Position numbers and translations under genes: made by a program. The notes beneath the pieces are model-generated. The model ran no database searches. It was not told the origin of the DNA and worked only from the letters and a program-made list of their open reading frames with translations. A stretch of DNA of 64,000 nucleotides from Allobosea lupini (GTDB lineage: Bacteria > Pseudomonadota > Alphaproteobacteria > Rhizobiales > Beijerinckiaceae): NCBI RefSeq assembly GCF_900109525.1, contig NZ_FOAN01000013.1, forward strand, positions 40,894-104,893, in the 5' to 3' direction. Positions 45,740 through 52,743 of the stretch are shown one piece after another. Each line of letters starts with the position of its first letter. The stretch's first letter is position 1.

Positions 45740-46696
45740 CTATTTGGCGTCGCTGAGCAGCACCTTGTACTTCTCGATCTCGGCCGGAACCATCTTGGCG
45801 ACGAACTCGGGCGACATCTCGTCCTTTTCAGGCAGCACCGAAGAGAGCTCCTTGAAGCGCGCATGCAGCTTTTCGCTGGAAAGCGCTGTGCGCAGCGCCT
45901 GATTGAGCTTGTCGATCACCGGCTGCGGCGTGCCCTTCGGCGCGAAGATCGCGTTCCAGCCCTGCGCCTGGAACGCCGGCAGCCCGGCTTCGACCGAGGT
46001 CGGCACATCGGGCAGGCTCGGCAGGCGCTGCGGCGTCGCCACCACCAGCGCCTTGACCTTGTTGCCCTGGACCGCGCCGGAGAGCGAGGTCGCTGCATCG
46101 CAGACGCCGTCGATCTGTCCGCCCATCAGGTCGTTCAGCGCCGGGCCCGCGCCGCGATAGCTCACCAGCGCCACGTCGAGGCCGGACGCCTTCAGGAAGT
46201 TGCGGCAGATCAGATAGTTCGACGAGCCGACACCGGCATGGCCGAGGCTGAGCTTGCCGGGATTGGCCTTGGCGTAGGCGAGGAACTCCTTGAGGTCCTT
46301 GGCCGGGAAGTCGAGCTTCAGCGCGATCATCGGCGAGGTCTTGGCGACCAGGCCGACCGGCACGAAATCGGCGGGCGTGTATTTCAGGTCGTTGTAGATC
46401 GTATAGGAGGCGGCATTGGTGCCGCTGTTGCCGATCACGATGGTGTAGCCGTCGGGCTCGGCCCGGGCCGCCCGCGTCAAGGCGGTCGCGCCGCCCGCTC
46501 CGCCCATGTTCTCCATCACGATGCGCTGGCCGAGAACCTGCGCCATTTCCTCGCCGACGAGGCGGGCGATCACGTCGGAGGAGCCGCCGGCCGCGAAGGG
46601 CACCAGCATGTTGATCGGCTTGGAGGGATATTTGTCCTGGGCCTGCGCCGGCAGGATGGCGATAGCGGCTAAAATAGCCAGAGCAGCGCGCTTCAT
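45740..46696 (-). CDS. Tripartite tricarboxylate transporter (TctC/Bug) substrate-binding protein
   Basis: A 318-residue periplasmic protein with a signal peptide (LAILAAIAILPAQA). The mature start KYPSKPINMLVPFAAGGSSD and VIARLVGEEMAQVLGQRIVM are Bug-family hallmarks, and the ligand loop is ENMGGAGGATALTRAARAE. As at 3523, no tctA or tctB gene is nearby. The two proteins are only distantly similar. It converges with the BLUF gene (four-base gap) and sits downstream of rplQ. Ligand unknown. Confidence 0.9.
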   Translation of the reverse strand: MKRAALAILAAIAILPAQAQDKYPSKPINMLVPFAAGGSSDVIARLVGEEMAQVLGQRIVMENMGGAGGATALTRAARAEPDGYTIVIGNSGTNAASYTIYNDLKYTPADFVPVGLVAKTSPMIALKLDFPAKDLKEFLAYAKANPGKLSLGHAGVGSSNYLICRNFLKASGLDVALVSYRGAGPALNDLMGGQIDGVCDAATSLSGAVQGNKVKALVVATPQRLPSLPDVPTSVEAGLPAFQAQGWNAIFAPKGTPQPVIDKLNQALRTALSSEKLHARFKELSSVLPEKDEMSPEFVAKMVPAEIEKYKVLLSDAK

Positions 46697-46860
46697 GCGA
46701 ATATCTCCCTCGACGCCGGGCTTTTTCCAAAGCGGTCTTCAGAACCGCCCTGCCCGGTTCGGGCAGACGCTAGCACCCACCTGACGCGGGGAGAAGCGCA
46801 AGCGGGCGCAACAATCTCGCGCAGCAATCCCCTCTCGCCTCTGACCTGCACAGGCAAAAC

Positions 46861-46887
46861 AAAAAGGGCGGCCCGAAGACCGCCCTT
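46861..46887 (-). terminator. Intrinsic terminator after rplQ
   Basis: Arms AAGGGCGG and CCGCCCTT enclose CCCGAAGA. On the minus strand a T5 run follows. It ends the rpsM-rpsK-rpoA-rplQ transcript 25 bases after the rplQ stop. Confidence 0.88.
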
Positions 46888-46912
46888 CCGAAATGCTTGA
46901 TGTCGGCGCGGC

Positions 46913-47332
46913 TCAGGCCGCCTGCTCGTCATCCGCCGTGAAGACCGGGCCGGAATCCTTGCCCTTGGCGTCGACGTCGCGATCGACGAACTCGATGACG
47001 GCGAGCGGGGCGTTGTCGCCGAAGCGGAAGCCCGCCTTCATGATGCGCAGATAGCCGCCATTGCGCTCCTTGTAGCGCGGGCCGAGGATCGCGAAGAGCT
47101 TGCCGACCAAAGCGACGTCCTTGATCTGCGCGATCGCCTGGCGGCGGGCGTGCAGGTCGCCGCGCTTGCCGAGCGTGACCAGCTTCTCGACGACCGGACG
47201 CAGGTCCTTGGCCTTCGGCAGCGTGGTGGTGATCTGCTCGTGCTTGATCAGGGCCTGGGCCATGTTGGCGAACATCGCCTGGCGATGCTCGGCAGTGCGG
47301 TTGAAACGACGACCGCGGAAACCGTGACGCAT
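46913..47332 (-). CDS. rplQ: 50S ribosomal protein L17
   Basis: A 139-residue large-subunit protein near the exit tunnel. The conserved opening MRHGFRGRRFNRTAEHRQAM and the block ALIKHEQITTTLPKAKDLRP are intact. The C-terminus is extended by about 15 residues (DAKGKDSGPVFTADDEQAA). It is the last gene of the alpha cluster, after rpoA with a 113-base gap that holds a perfect hairpin, and is followed by an intrinsic terminator. Confidence 0.97.
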   Translation of the reverse strand: MRHGFRGRRFNRTAEHRQAMFANMAQALIKHEQITTTLPKAKDLRPVVEKLVTLGKRGDLHARRQAIAQIKDVALVGKLFAILGPRYKERNGGYLRIMKAGFRFGDNAPLAVIEFVDRDVDAKGKDSGPVFTADDEQAA

Positions 47333-47416
47333 GATTGGCTCCTTCGTTGCTTACGGCCGCCGTGCCACGGAACGGCCGTCCTTTATGCTCCGGTGCTCAT
47401 GCGCCGGGCGGGAAGT

Positions 47417-47439
47417 GGCGCGGGACGCAGTCCCGCGCC
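47417..47439. repeat. Perfect hairpin between rpoA and rplQ
   Basis: Ten-base arms GGCGCGGGAC and GTCCCGCGCC are separated by GCA. No T-run follows, so it is more likely an RNA processing or stability element, or a repeat, than a terminator. Confidence 0.6.
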
Positions 47440-47445
47440 GGGGTC

Positions 47446-48462
47446 TCAGTAGTGCTCTTCGAAGCGCTTGGCCAGCTCTTCGATGTTCTCCGGCGGCCAG
47501 CCCTGCACGTCCATGCCGAGATGGAGGCCCATGGTGGCGAGCACTTCCTTGATCTCGTTCAGCGACTTGCGGCCGAAGTTCGGGGTGCGCAGCATCTCGC
47601 CCTCCGACTTCTGGATGAGGTCGCCGATATAGACGATGTTGTCGTTCTTCAGGCAGTTCGCCGAGCGGACCGACAGTTCGAGCTCGTCGACCTTCTTGAG
47701 CAGGGCCGGGTTGAACGGCAGCTGCGGCGCGGTCGAGACGGCCTCTTCCTTGCGCGGCTCTTCGAAGGTGATGAAGACGGCGAGCTGGTCCTGCAGGATG
47801 CGGGCGGCAAGCGCCAGCGCGTCCTCGGGCGAAACCGAGCCGTTGGTCTCGATCTGCATGGTCAGCATGTCGCGGTCGAGGTTCTGGCCCTCGCGGGTGT
47901 TTTCGACGCGATAGGAGACCTTCTTGACCGGCGAGTAGAGGCTGTCGACGGGGATCAGGCCGATCGGCGCGTCCTCGGGACGGTTCTGCTCGGAGGGGAC
48001 ATAGCCCTTGCCGGTGTTGACCGTGAACTCCATGCGGATCTCAGCCCCGTCGTCCAGCGTGCAGAGCACGAGCTCGGGGTTGAGGATCGACACGTCGCCG
48101 ATGGTGTTGATGTCGCCGGCGGTGACAGCGCCCGGGCCGGTCTTGCGCAGGGTCATGCGCTTGGGACCCTCGCCCTGCATCTTGATGGCGATCGCCTTGA
48201 TGTTCAGGACAATGTCGGTGACGTCCTCGCGCACGCCCGGGATCGAGGAGAACTCATGCAGCACGCCGTCGATCTGGACGGCGGTGACGGCGGCACCCTG
48301 GAGCGAGGAGAGCAGCACGCGACGCAGCGCATTGCCGAGCGTCATGCCAAAGCCGCGCTCGAGCGGACGCGCGATCACGGTGGCCAGACGCTTCGGGTCG
48401 TCGCCGACCTTGACTTCGAGCTTGTTAGGCTTGGACAGATCCTGCCAATTCTTGCTGATCAC
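47446..48462 (-). CDS. rpoA: DNA-directed RNA polymerase alpha subunit
   Basis: A 338-residue subunit that nucleates polymerase assembly and contacts activators. N-terminal domain: RGFGMTLGNALRRVLLSSLQ, conserved in all alpha subunits, followed by PGVREDVTDIVLNIK. C-terminal domain (about 250-338): LELSVRSANCLKNDNIVYIG and TPNFGRKSLNEIKEVLATMG, the helices that bind UP-elements. Full length. It is flanked by rpsK and rplQ, the usual alpha order. Confidence 0.98.
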   Translation of the reverse strand: MISKNWQDLSKPNKLEVKVGDDPKRLATVIARPLERGFGMTLGNALRRVLLSSLQGAAVTAVQIDGVLHEFSSIPGVREDVTDIVLNIKAIAIKMQGEGPKRMTLRKTGPGAVTAGDINTIGDVSILNPELVLCTLDDGAEIRMEFTVNTGKGYVPSEQNRPEDAPIGLIPVDSLYSPVKKVSYRVENTREGQNLDRDMLTMQIETNGSVSPEDALALAARILQDQLAVFITFEEPRKEEAVSTAPQLPFNPALLKKVDELELSVRSANCLKNDNIVYIGDLIQKSEGEMLRTPNFGRKSLNEIKEVLATMGLHLGMDVQGWPPENIEELAKRFEEHY

Positions 48463-48512
48463 GACCGCACTCCTGGTGATTCAATAATGGCGGCGGCGGG
48501 CCGCCCCGTACC

Positions 48513-48534
48513 GGCGTCCGCCCCTGCGGACGCC
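48513..48534. repeat. Perfect hairpin between rpsK and rpoA
   Basis: Nine-base arms GGCGTCCGC and GCGGACGCC around a four-base loop CCCT. It lies between rpsK and rpoA and has no T-run, like the one between rpoA and rplQ. Confidence 0.6.
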
Positions 48535-48553
48535 GCTTCGATCCGGCTAAGGC

Positions 48554-48943
48554 TCAGACGCGGCGACGCTTGCGCGGCCGGCAGCCATTGTGCGGGATCG
48601 GCGTCACGTCGCGGATCGAGGTGACGGTGAAGCCGGCGGCCTGCAGCGCGCGCAGCGCCGACTCGCGGCCCGAACCCGGACCGGTGACCTCGACCTCGAG
48701 GGTGCGCATACCGTGCTCGGCAGCCTTGCGGGCAGCGTCCTCGGCGGCGACCTGGGCTGCATAGGGGGTCGACTTGCGCGAGCCCTTGAAACCCATCGTG
48801 CCGGCGGACGACCACGAGATCGTGTTGCCCTGCGCGTCGGTGATGGTGATCATGGTGTTGTTGAACGAGGCGTTCACATGCGCGACGCCGGAGACGATGT
48901 TCTTGCGTTCGCGACGACGGACGCGCTGGGCTTCCTTGGCCAT
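48554..48943 (-). CDS. rpsK: 30S ribosomal protein S11
   Basis: A 129-residue platform protein of the small subunit. The conserved stretches GVAHVNASFNNTMITITDAQ, GSRKSTPYAAQVAAEDAARK and the C-terminal IRDVTPIPHNGCRPRKRRRV are all intact, so length and ends are normal. ATG 48943 is the start. It sits between rpsM and rpoA with gaps of about 120 and 90 bases. Confidence 0.98.
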   Translation of the reverse strand: MAKEAQRVRRRERKNIVSGVAHVNASFNNTMITITDAQGNTISWSSAGTMGFKGSRKSTPYAAQVAAEDAARKAAEHGMRTLEVEVTGPGSGRESALRALQAAGFTVTSIRDVTPIPHNGCRPRKRRRV

Positions 48944-49065
48944 AGTCTCTTTCTTCCATCCTTCAGGCGCGCCCGTGATGCCAGGCGCTGGGGATATCGC
49001 CTGCCCGCGAGCGGGTCAGGCGACGCAAAATACTGCAGCGAGCCGGTCGCCCGGCCCGCCGAAAC

Positions 49066-49434
49066 TCACTTCTTCTTGCCGGCGATCGGCTTCGCCTTGC
49101 CCTTGCGGGTGCGGGCGTTGGTGTGGGTGCGCTGGCCGCGCACCGGCAGCGAGCGGCGATGACGCAGGCCGCGATAGCAGCCGAGGTCCATCAGGCGCTT
49201 GATGTTCATCGAGACTTCGCGACGCAGATCGCCCTCGACGAGATAGTCGCGGTCGATCGTCTCGCGGATCTGCAGGACCTCGGCGTCGGTCAGCTGGTTG
49301 ACCCGGCGCTCGGCGGCAATGCCGACCTTATCGCAGATCTCCTTGGCCTTGTGGGCGCCGATGCCGTGAATGTACTGCAGACCGATGACGACGCGCTTGC
49401 CGGTCGGAATGTTGACGCCCGCGATACGAGCCAT
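49066..49434 (-). CDS. rpsM: 30S ribosomal protein S13
   Basis: A 122-residue head protein that contacts the tRNA and the 50S bridge. Start MARIAGVNIPTGKRVVIGLQ and the basic C-terminal tail GQRTHTNARTRKGKAKPIAG are normal. ATG 49434 is used over an open upstream frame. In most alphaproteobacteria it directly follows adk; here it is the first gene of the alpha cluster, with about 2.7 kb of other genes between it and adk. It must have its own promoter in the 227 bases before it. Confidence 0.98.
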   Translation of the reverse strand: MARIAGVNIPTGKRVVIGLQYIHGIGAHKAKEICDKVGIAAERRVNQLTDAEVLQIRETIDRDYLVEGDLRREVSMNIKRLMDLGCYRGLRHRRSLPVRGQRTHTNARTRKGKAKPIAGKKK

Positions 49435-49661
49435 GTTCTTCACCTCTCCATTGCGGCCATGACGCCGGGCGCCATGACAATGACAAGAACTCCGCGTCCG
49501 GTGGAGGCCGGCCCTTGCGGAGCGTTGAATCCAGTCCACGCGAGAAAGCGACGTCGATCCTTCTTGCGAAGGCATCGGCATCGCTCAGCTGAAACCGGAT
49601 GGCGCGCTGGTAGTCGGTTAAGCGCGCCCTGTCAACCCGGGCGCGCTCGCCCCGGCTGCCT

Positions 49662-50858
49662 TTACTTCTTCACCAGCGGGCACTTGCTCTCCGACAGCGG
49701 CGCGATGATCTCGGCCGCCGGGATCTTGCGGACCACCTTGAAATAGTCCCAGGGCGCCTTCGATTCGGCGGGGCCCTTGGCCTCGACCAGCAGCATGTCG
49801 TTCATCAGGCGACCGTCCTCGCGAATCCTGGCGCCGGGTGCGTAGAAGTCGTCGACAGGCAGTTCCTTCATCTTGGCCGCGACAGCAGGACCCGCCGCCG
49901 TGCCGGCCGCCTTGACCGCCTTGAGATAGTGGAGCACCGACGAGTAGACGCTCGCCTGGATCATCCCCGGCATCTTCTTCGTCCGCGCCATGTAGCGGTC
50001 GGCGAAGGCGCGGCTCGGCTTGTCGGCGTCATGGTAGTAGGCAGCGGTGGTGATCAGCCCCTTGGCCTTGTCGAGGCCGAGCCCATGCACGTCGCTCAGG
50101 ACCACGACCATGGCGGCGAGCTTCTGGCCACCATCGACGAGGCCGAACTCGCCGGCCTGCTTGATCGAATTGATCGTGTCGCTGCCGGCATTGGCGAAGG
50201 CGACGATCTTGGCCTTGGAGGCCTGCGCCTGCAGCAGGAAGGAGGAGAAGTCGGGCGTCGAGAGCGGCGCCCGCACGGTACCGAGTGTCTTGCCGCCATT
50301 GGCGGCAACAACCTTCTCGATGTCGGCGGTGAGCTGATGGCCGAAGGCGTAGTCGGCAGCGATGATGTACCAGCTGTCGCCGCCCTCGCGCAGGATCGAC
50401 AGCGCCGTGCCCTTGGCCGAGGTCGCCGTGTCGAAGGTCCACATGAAGCCGGTCGCCATGCAGTCCTCGTTGAAGAGGCGCGTCGTCGCCGGGCCGTTGT
50501 AGAGCGCGACCTTCTGCTTCTCCTTGGCGATGCCGGCTACGGCGAGCGCCACGGCCGAATTGGTCAGGTCGGCGATGGCGGTGACGCCGTCGACATCGTA
50601 CCAGCGCCGCGCCAGGCCCGCGGCGACATCCGGCTTGTTCTGGTGGTCGCCCGAGACGATCTCGATCGGCTTGCCCAGCACCGAGCCGCCGAAATCCTCG
50701 ATCGCGAGCTTGGCCGCCTCGACCGAGCCGAGCCCGCCGAATTCGGCGTAATTGCCCGACTGGTCGTTGAGGACGCCAATCTTGACCGCGTCCTGCGCCA
50801 GCACCGTCGAAGCCGTCGCCAGCAGCGCAGCCGCCACAAGGCAAGCAACCCGTTTCAT
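49662..50858 (-). CDS. Branched-chain amino-acid-type ABC transporter substrate-binding protein
   Basis: A 398-residue periplasmic binding protein of the LivK/Peripla_BP_6 type. A signal peptide (MKRVACLVAAALLATASTVL) is cut near LAQ. The mature start DAVKIGVLNDQSGNYAEFGG is typical, then IEIVSGDHQNKPDVAAGLAR and TIQ-like lobes to the C-terminus. No liv permease or ATPase genes are nearby. Ligand unknown; related proteins bind amides, urea or aromatic acids. ATG 50858 has GGGAGGAC upstream. It is one of the genes inserted between adk and rpsM. Confidence 0.88.
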   Translation of the reverse strand: MKRVACLVAAALLATASTVLAQDAVKIGVLNDQSGNYAEFGGLGSVEAAKLAIEDFGGSVLGKPIEIVSGDHQNKPDVAAGLARRWYDVDGVTAIADLTNSAVALAVAGIAKEKQKVALYNGPATTRLFNEDCMATGFMWTFDTATSAKGTALSILREGGDSWYIIAADYAFGHQLTADIEKVVAANGGKTLGTVRAPLSTPDFSSFLLQAQASKAKIVAFANAGSDTINSIKQAGEFGLVDGGQKLAAMVVVLSDVHGLGLDKAKGLITTAAYYHDADKPSRAFADRYMARTKKMPGMIQASVYSSVLHYLKAVKAAGTAAGPAVAAKMKELPVDDFYAPGARIREDGRLMNDMLLVEAKGPAESKAPWDYFKVVRKIPAAEIIAPLSESKCPLVKK

Positions 50859-51094
50859 GTCGTCCTCCCGTTTGCCGGCCGATCGGATCACCGGCGATGG
50901 CGCGTGCCACCGGCATAGGCTGCCGTCGTCCCGTGTCTTGGCCGTCATCGGCCTGGGGCGGAGTTCAGTCGGCGGGAGGAGATGTGTCAATTGCAACCGC
51001 GGCGCGCGAAATCGCGCCTGCGCCGGCGCAAATGCGCACCAGTGTGCCAGCTGTAACGAGAGCTTGGCGTGAGCCTTGCCGTAAGCAGGGGCTG

Positions 51095-51117
51095 AGCATA
51101 TGCTGTGGCATATGCCA
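51095..51117. promoter_or_regulatory. Tandem palindromic operator of the VapBC operon
   Basis: AGCATATGCT (51095-51104) and TGGCATATGCCA (51106-51117) are two perfect palindromes with a shared core GCATATGC and centres 12 bases apart. They lie 20 bases upstream of the antitoxin start, the place where VapBC complexes repress their own promoter. Confidence 0.65.
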
Positions 51118-51136
51118 ACTATCCGGAGCGGCGCAC

Positions 51137-51373
51137 ATGAACGAAATCCGGCATGTCAGGCTGTTTCGCAATGGCCGCAATCAGGCTGTTCGCATCCCTG
51201 TCGAATTCGAGCTTCCCGGCGACGAGGCTCTGATGCGCCGAGACGGCGACCGCCTCGTCATCGAGCCGCTGGCTAAACGAGGCCTGTCCGCCCTGCTCGA
51301 AAGCCTCGAGCCGCTCGACGGTGTCTTCCCGGAGATCAGCGATCCCGTTCCGGCGCCGGAGCGCGACATTTGA
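51137..51373 (+). CDS. vapB: VapB-type (AbrB-fold) antitoxin
   Basis: A 78-residue antitoxin. The N-terminal swapped-hairpin AbrB domain is RHVRLFRNGRNQAVRIPVEF, matching the VapB/MazE-like pattern R-x-F-x-N-G-x-S/N-Q-A-V-R-I-P, then LPGDEALMRRDGDRLVIEPL. The C-terminal tail, rich in Leu and Pro (LLESLEPLDGVFPEI), should wrap the toxin. ATG 51137 has GGAGCGG upstream. Its stop overlaps the toxin start by four bases. Confidence 0.92.
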   Translation: MNEIRHVRLFRNGRNQAVRIPVEFELPGDEALMRRDGDRLVIEPLAKRGLSALLESLEPLDGVFPEISDPVPAPERDI

Positions 51374-51771
51374 CGCGTTATCTGCTCGACACCAACATCA
51401 TCTCTGATCTGGTGCGGCAACCGCAGGGCCGTGCCGCAAAACGGATCGCCGAGATCGGTGATCGCCAGATCCTGACGAGCGTGATCGTCGCGGCCGAATT
51501 GCGCTATGGCTGCAGGAAAGCCGGCTCGGCGCGCCTGTCGGCAACAGTCGAGGCGTTACTCTCCGAGATCGAGACCATTCCTTTCGACGAAGCTGCCTCG
51601 CGTACCTATGCCGATCTGCGCACGGCCCTTGAGGCAAGGGGGAAACCGATCGGCGGTAACGACATGCTCATCGCTGCACAGGCTCTCGCGCTCGGCTGCA
51701 TCGTGGTCACGGCGAACATCGATGAATTCGCCCACGTCGACGGGCTCGAAGTCGAGAACTGGCTAGCCTGA
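51370..51771 (+). CDS. vapC: VapC-type PIN-domain toxin
   Basis: A 133-residue PIN ribonuclease. The four acidic positions are present: Asp in YLLDTNIISDL, Glu in VIVAAELRYG, Asp in GKPIGGNDMLIAAQALALG, and a later Asp in VTANIDEFAHV. The toxin should cut specific RNAs such as initiator tRNA or rRNA when free of its antitoxin. The start is TTG 51370 within the antitoxin's end (TTGA overlap). Translation coupling makes toxin depend on antitoxin synthesis. Confidence 0.93.
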   Translation: MTRYLLDTNIISDLVRQPQGRAAKRIAEIGDRQILTSVIVAAELRYGCRKAGSARLSATVEALLSEIETIPFDEAASRTYADLRTALEARGKPIGGNDMLIAAQALALGCIVVTANIDEFAHVDGLEVENWLA

Positions 51772-51782
51772 CCTGAGCCCCC

Positions 51783-52085
51783 TCACCGCTTGCGCACGAA
51801 CTCCGTGCGCAGCACCAGTCCCTTAATGGTCTCGTGCCGACAGTCGATCTCTTCGGGATTGTCCGTCAGCCGGATCGAGCGGATCACCGTGCCCTGCTTC
51901 AGGGTCTGGTTAGCGCCCTTGACCTTGAGGTCCTTGATCAGCGTCACCGCATCGCCGTCGACCAGGATGTTGCCGGAGGCGTCGCGGACCTCGCGCTGCT
52001 GCGCCGCAGCCGCCGCCAGTTCCGAAGCCGGGCGCCACTCGCCGGTCGCCTCGTCATAGACATAGTCGTCATCGCCATCGGCCAT
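51783..52085 (-). CDS. PhnA/YjdM-domain protein lacking the zinc ribbon
   Basis: A 100-residue protein whose C-terminal 70 residues match the PhnA/YjdM domain: VRDASGNILVDGDAVTLIKD, LKVKGANQTLKQGTVIRSIR and IDCRHETIKGLVLRTEFVRK. E. coli YjdM has an N-terminal zinc ribbon of two Cys pairs; here the same region (YVYDEATGEWRPASE) has no cysteine. The role of the family is not established. ATG 52085 is used. It is downstream of the adk terminator and converges with vapC. Confidence 0.85.
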   Translation of the reverse strand: MADGDDDYVYDEATGEWRPASELAAAAAQQREVRDASGNILVDGDAVTLIKDLKVKGANQTLKQGTVIRSIRLTDNPEEIDCRHETIKGLVLRTEFVRKR

Positions 52086-52106
52086 TGGCCCGGCTCCTTC
52101 GCCAAG

Positions 52107-52134
52107 AAAAAACCGCGCGGCGAAGGCCGCGCGG
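52107..52134 (-). terminator. Intrinsic terminator after adk
   Basis: Nine-base perfect arms CCGCGCGGC and GCCGCGCGG around GAAG, followed on the minus strand by six T residues. It marks the end of the S10-spc-adk transcript. Confidence 0.92.
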
Positions 52135-52161
52135 CGTCTGAATGACCGATCAGGCTGGATA

Positions 52162-52743
52162 TCAGCCTGCCAGCGCCTCGTCGATCGCACTCGCGACCTG
52201 CTCGATCGGCTGCATGCCGTCGATCGGCGTCAGCTGGCCGCGCTTGTCGTAATAGGGCGCGACGATCGCGGTATCGCGGTTATAGGCTTCGAGCCGGGTC
52301 TTGAAGACCTCCGGGTCGTCGTCCTTGCGCACCGGCTGGCCGGCGGCCTTGGCCTCCTCGGCCCGGCGCACGATCCGGTCGACCAGCTTGCTCTGGTCGA
52401 CGCGCAGCTCCAGCACCTTGTCGAGTTTCAGTCCCTTGCCGGCCAGCATCGAGTCGAGTGCCTCGGCCTGCGCCAGCGTGCGCGGGAAGCCGTCGAGGAT
52501 GAAGCCCTTCCTGGCGTCGGCTTCCTCGATGCGGTCGGCGACGATGCCGATGACGATCTCGTCCGAGACCAGCCCGCCGGCATCCATCACCGCCTTGGCC
52601 TTGAGGCCGACCGGCGTGCCGGCGGCGACTGCCGCGCGGAGCATGTCGCCGGTGGAGAGCTGCGGAATGCCGTGCTTTGCGACGATCCGTGTCGCCTGAG
52701 TGCCTTTGCCCGCCCCCGGCGGCCCCAGGAAAATCAGCCTCAT
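52162..52743 (-). CDS. adk: Adenylate kinase
   Basis: A 193-residue enzyme that interconverts AMP, ADP and ATP. The P-loop FLGPPGAGKGTQATRI starts the protein, followed by the NMP-binding part LSTGDMLRAAVAAG, GFPRTLAQAEALD, and the lid region RIVRRAEEAKAAGQPVRKDD. The LID is short, as in short-type enzymes of alphaproteobacteria. ATG 52743 overlaps the secY stop by one base, so it is coupled with secY. A strong terminator follows. Confidence 0.97.
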   Translation of the reverse strand: MRLIFLGPPGAGKGTQATRIVAKHGIPQLSTGDMLRAAVAAGTPVGLKAKAVMDAGGLVSDEIVIGIVADRIEEADARKGFILDGFPRTLAQAEALDSMLAGKGLKLDKVLELRVDQSKLVDRIVRRAEEAKAAGQPVRKDDDPEVFKTRLEAYNRDTAIVAPYYDKRGQLTPIDGMQPIEQVASAIDEALAG

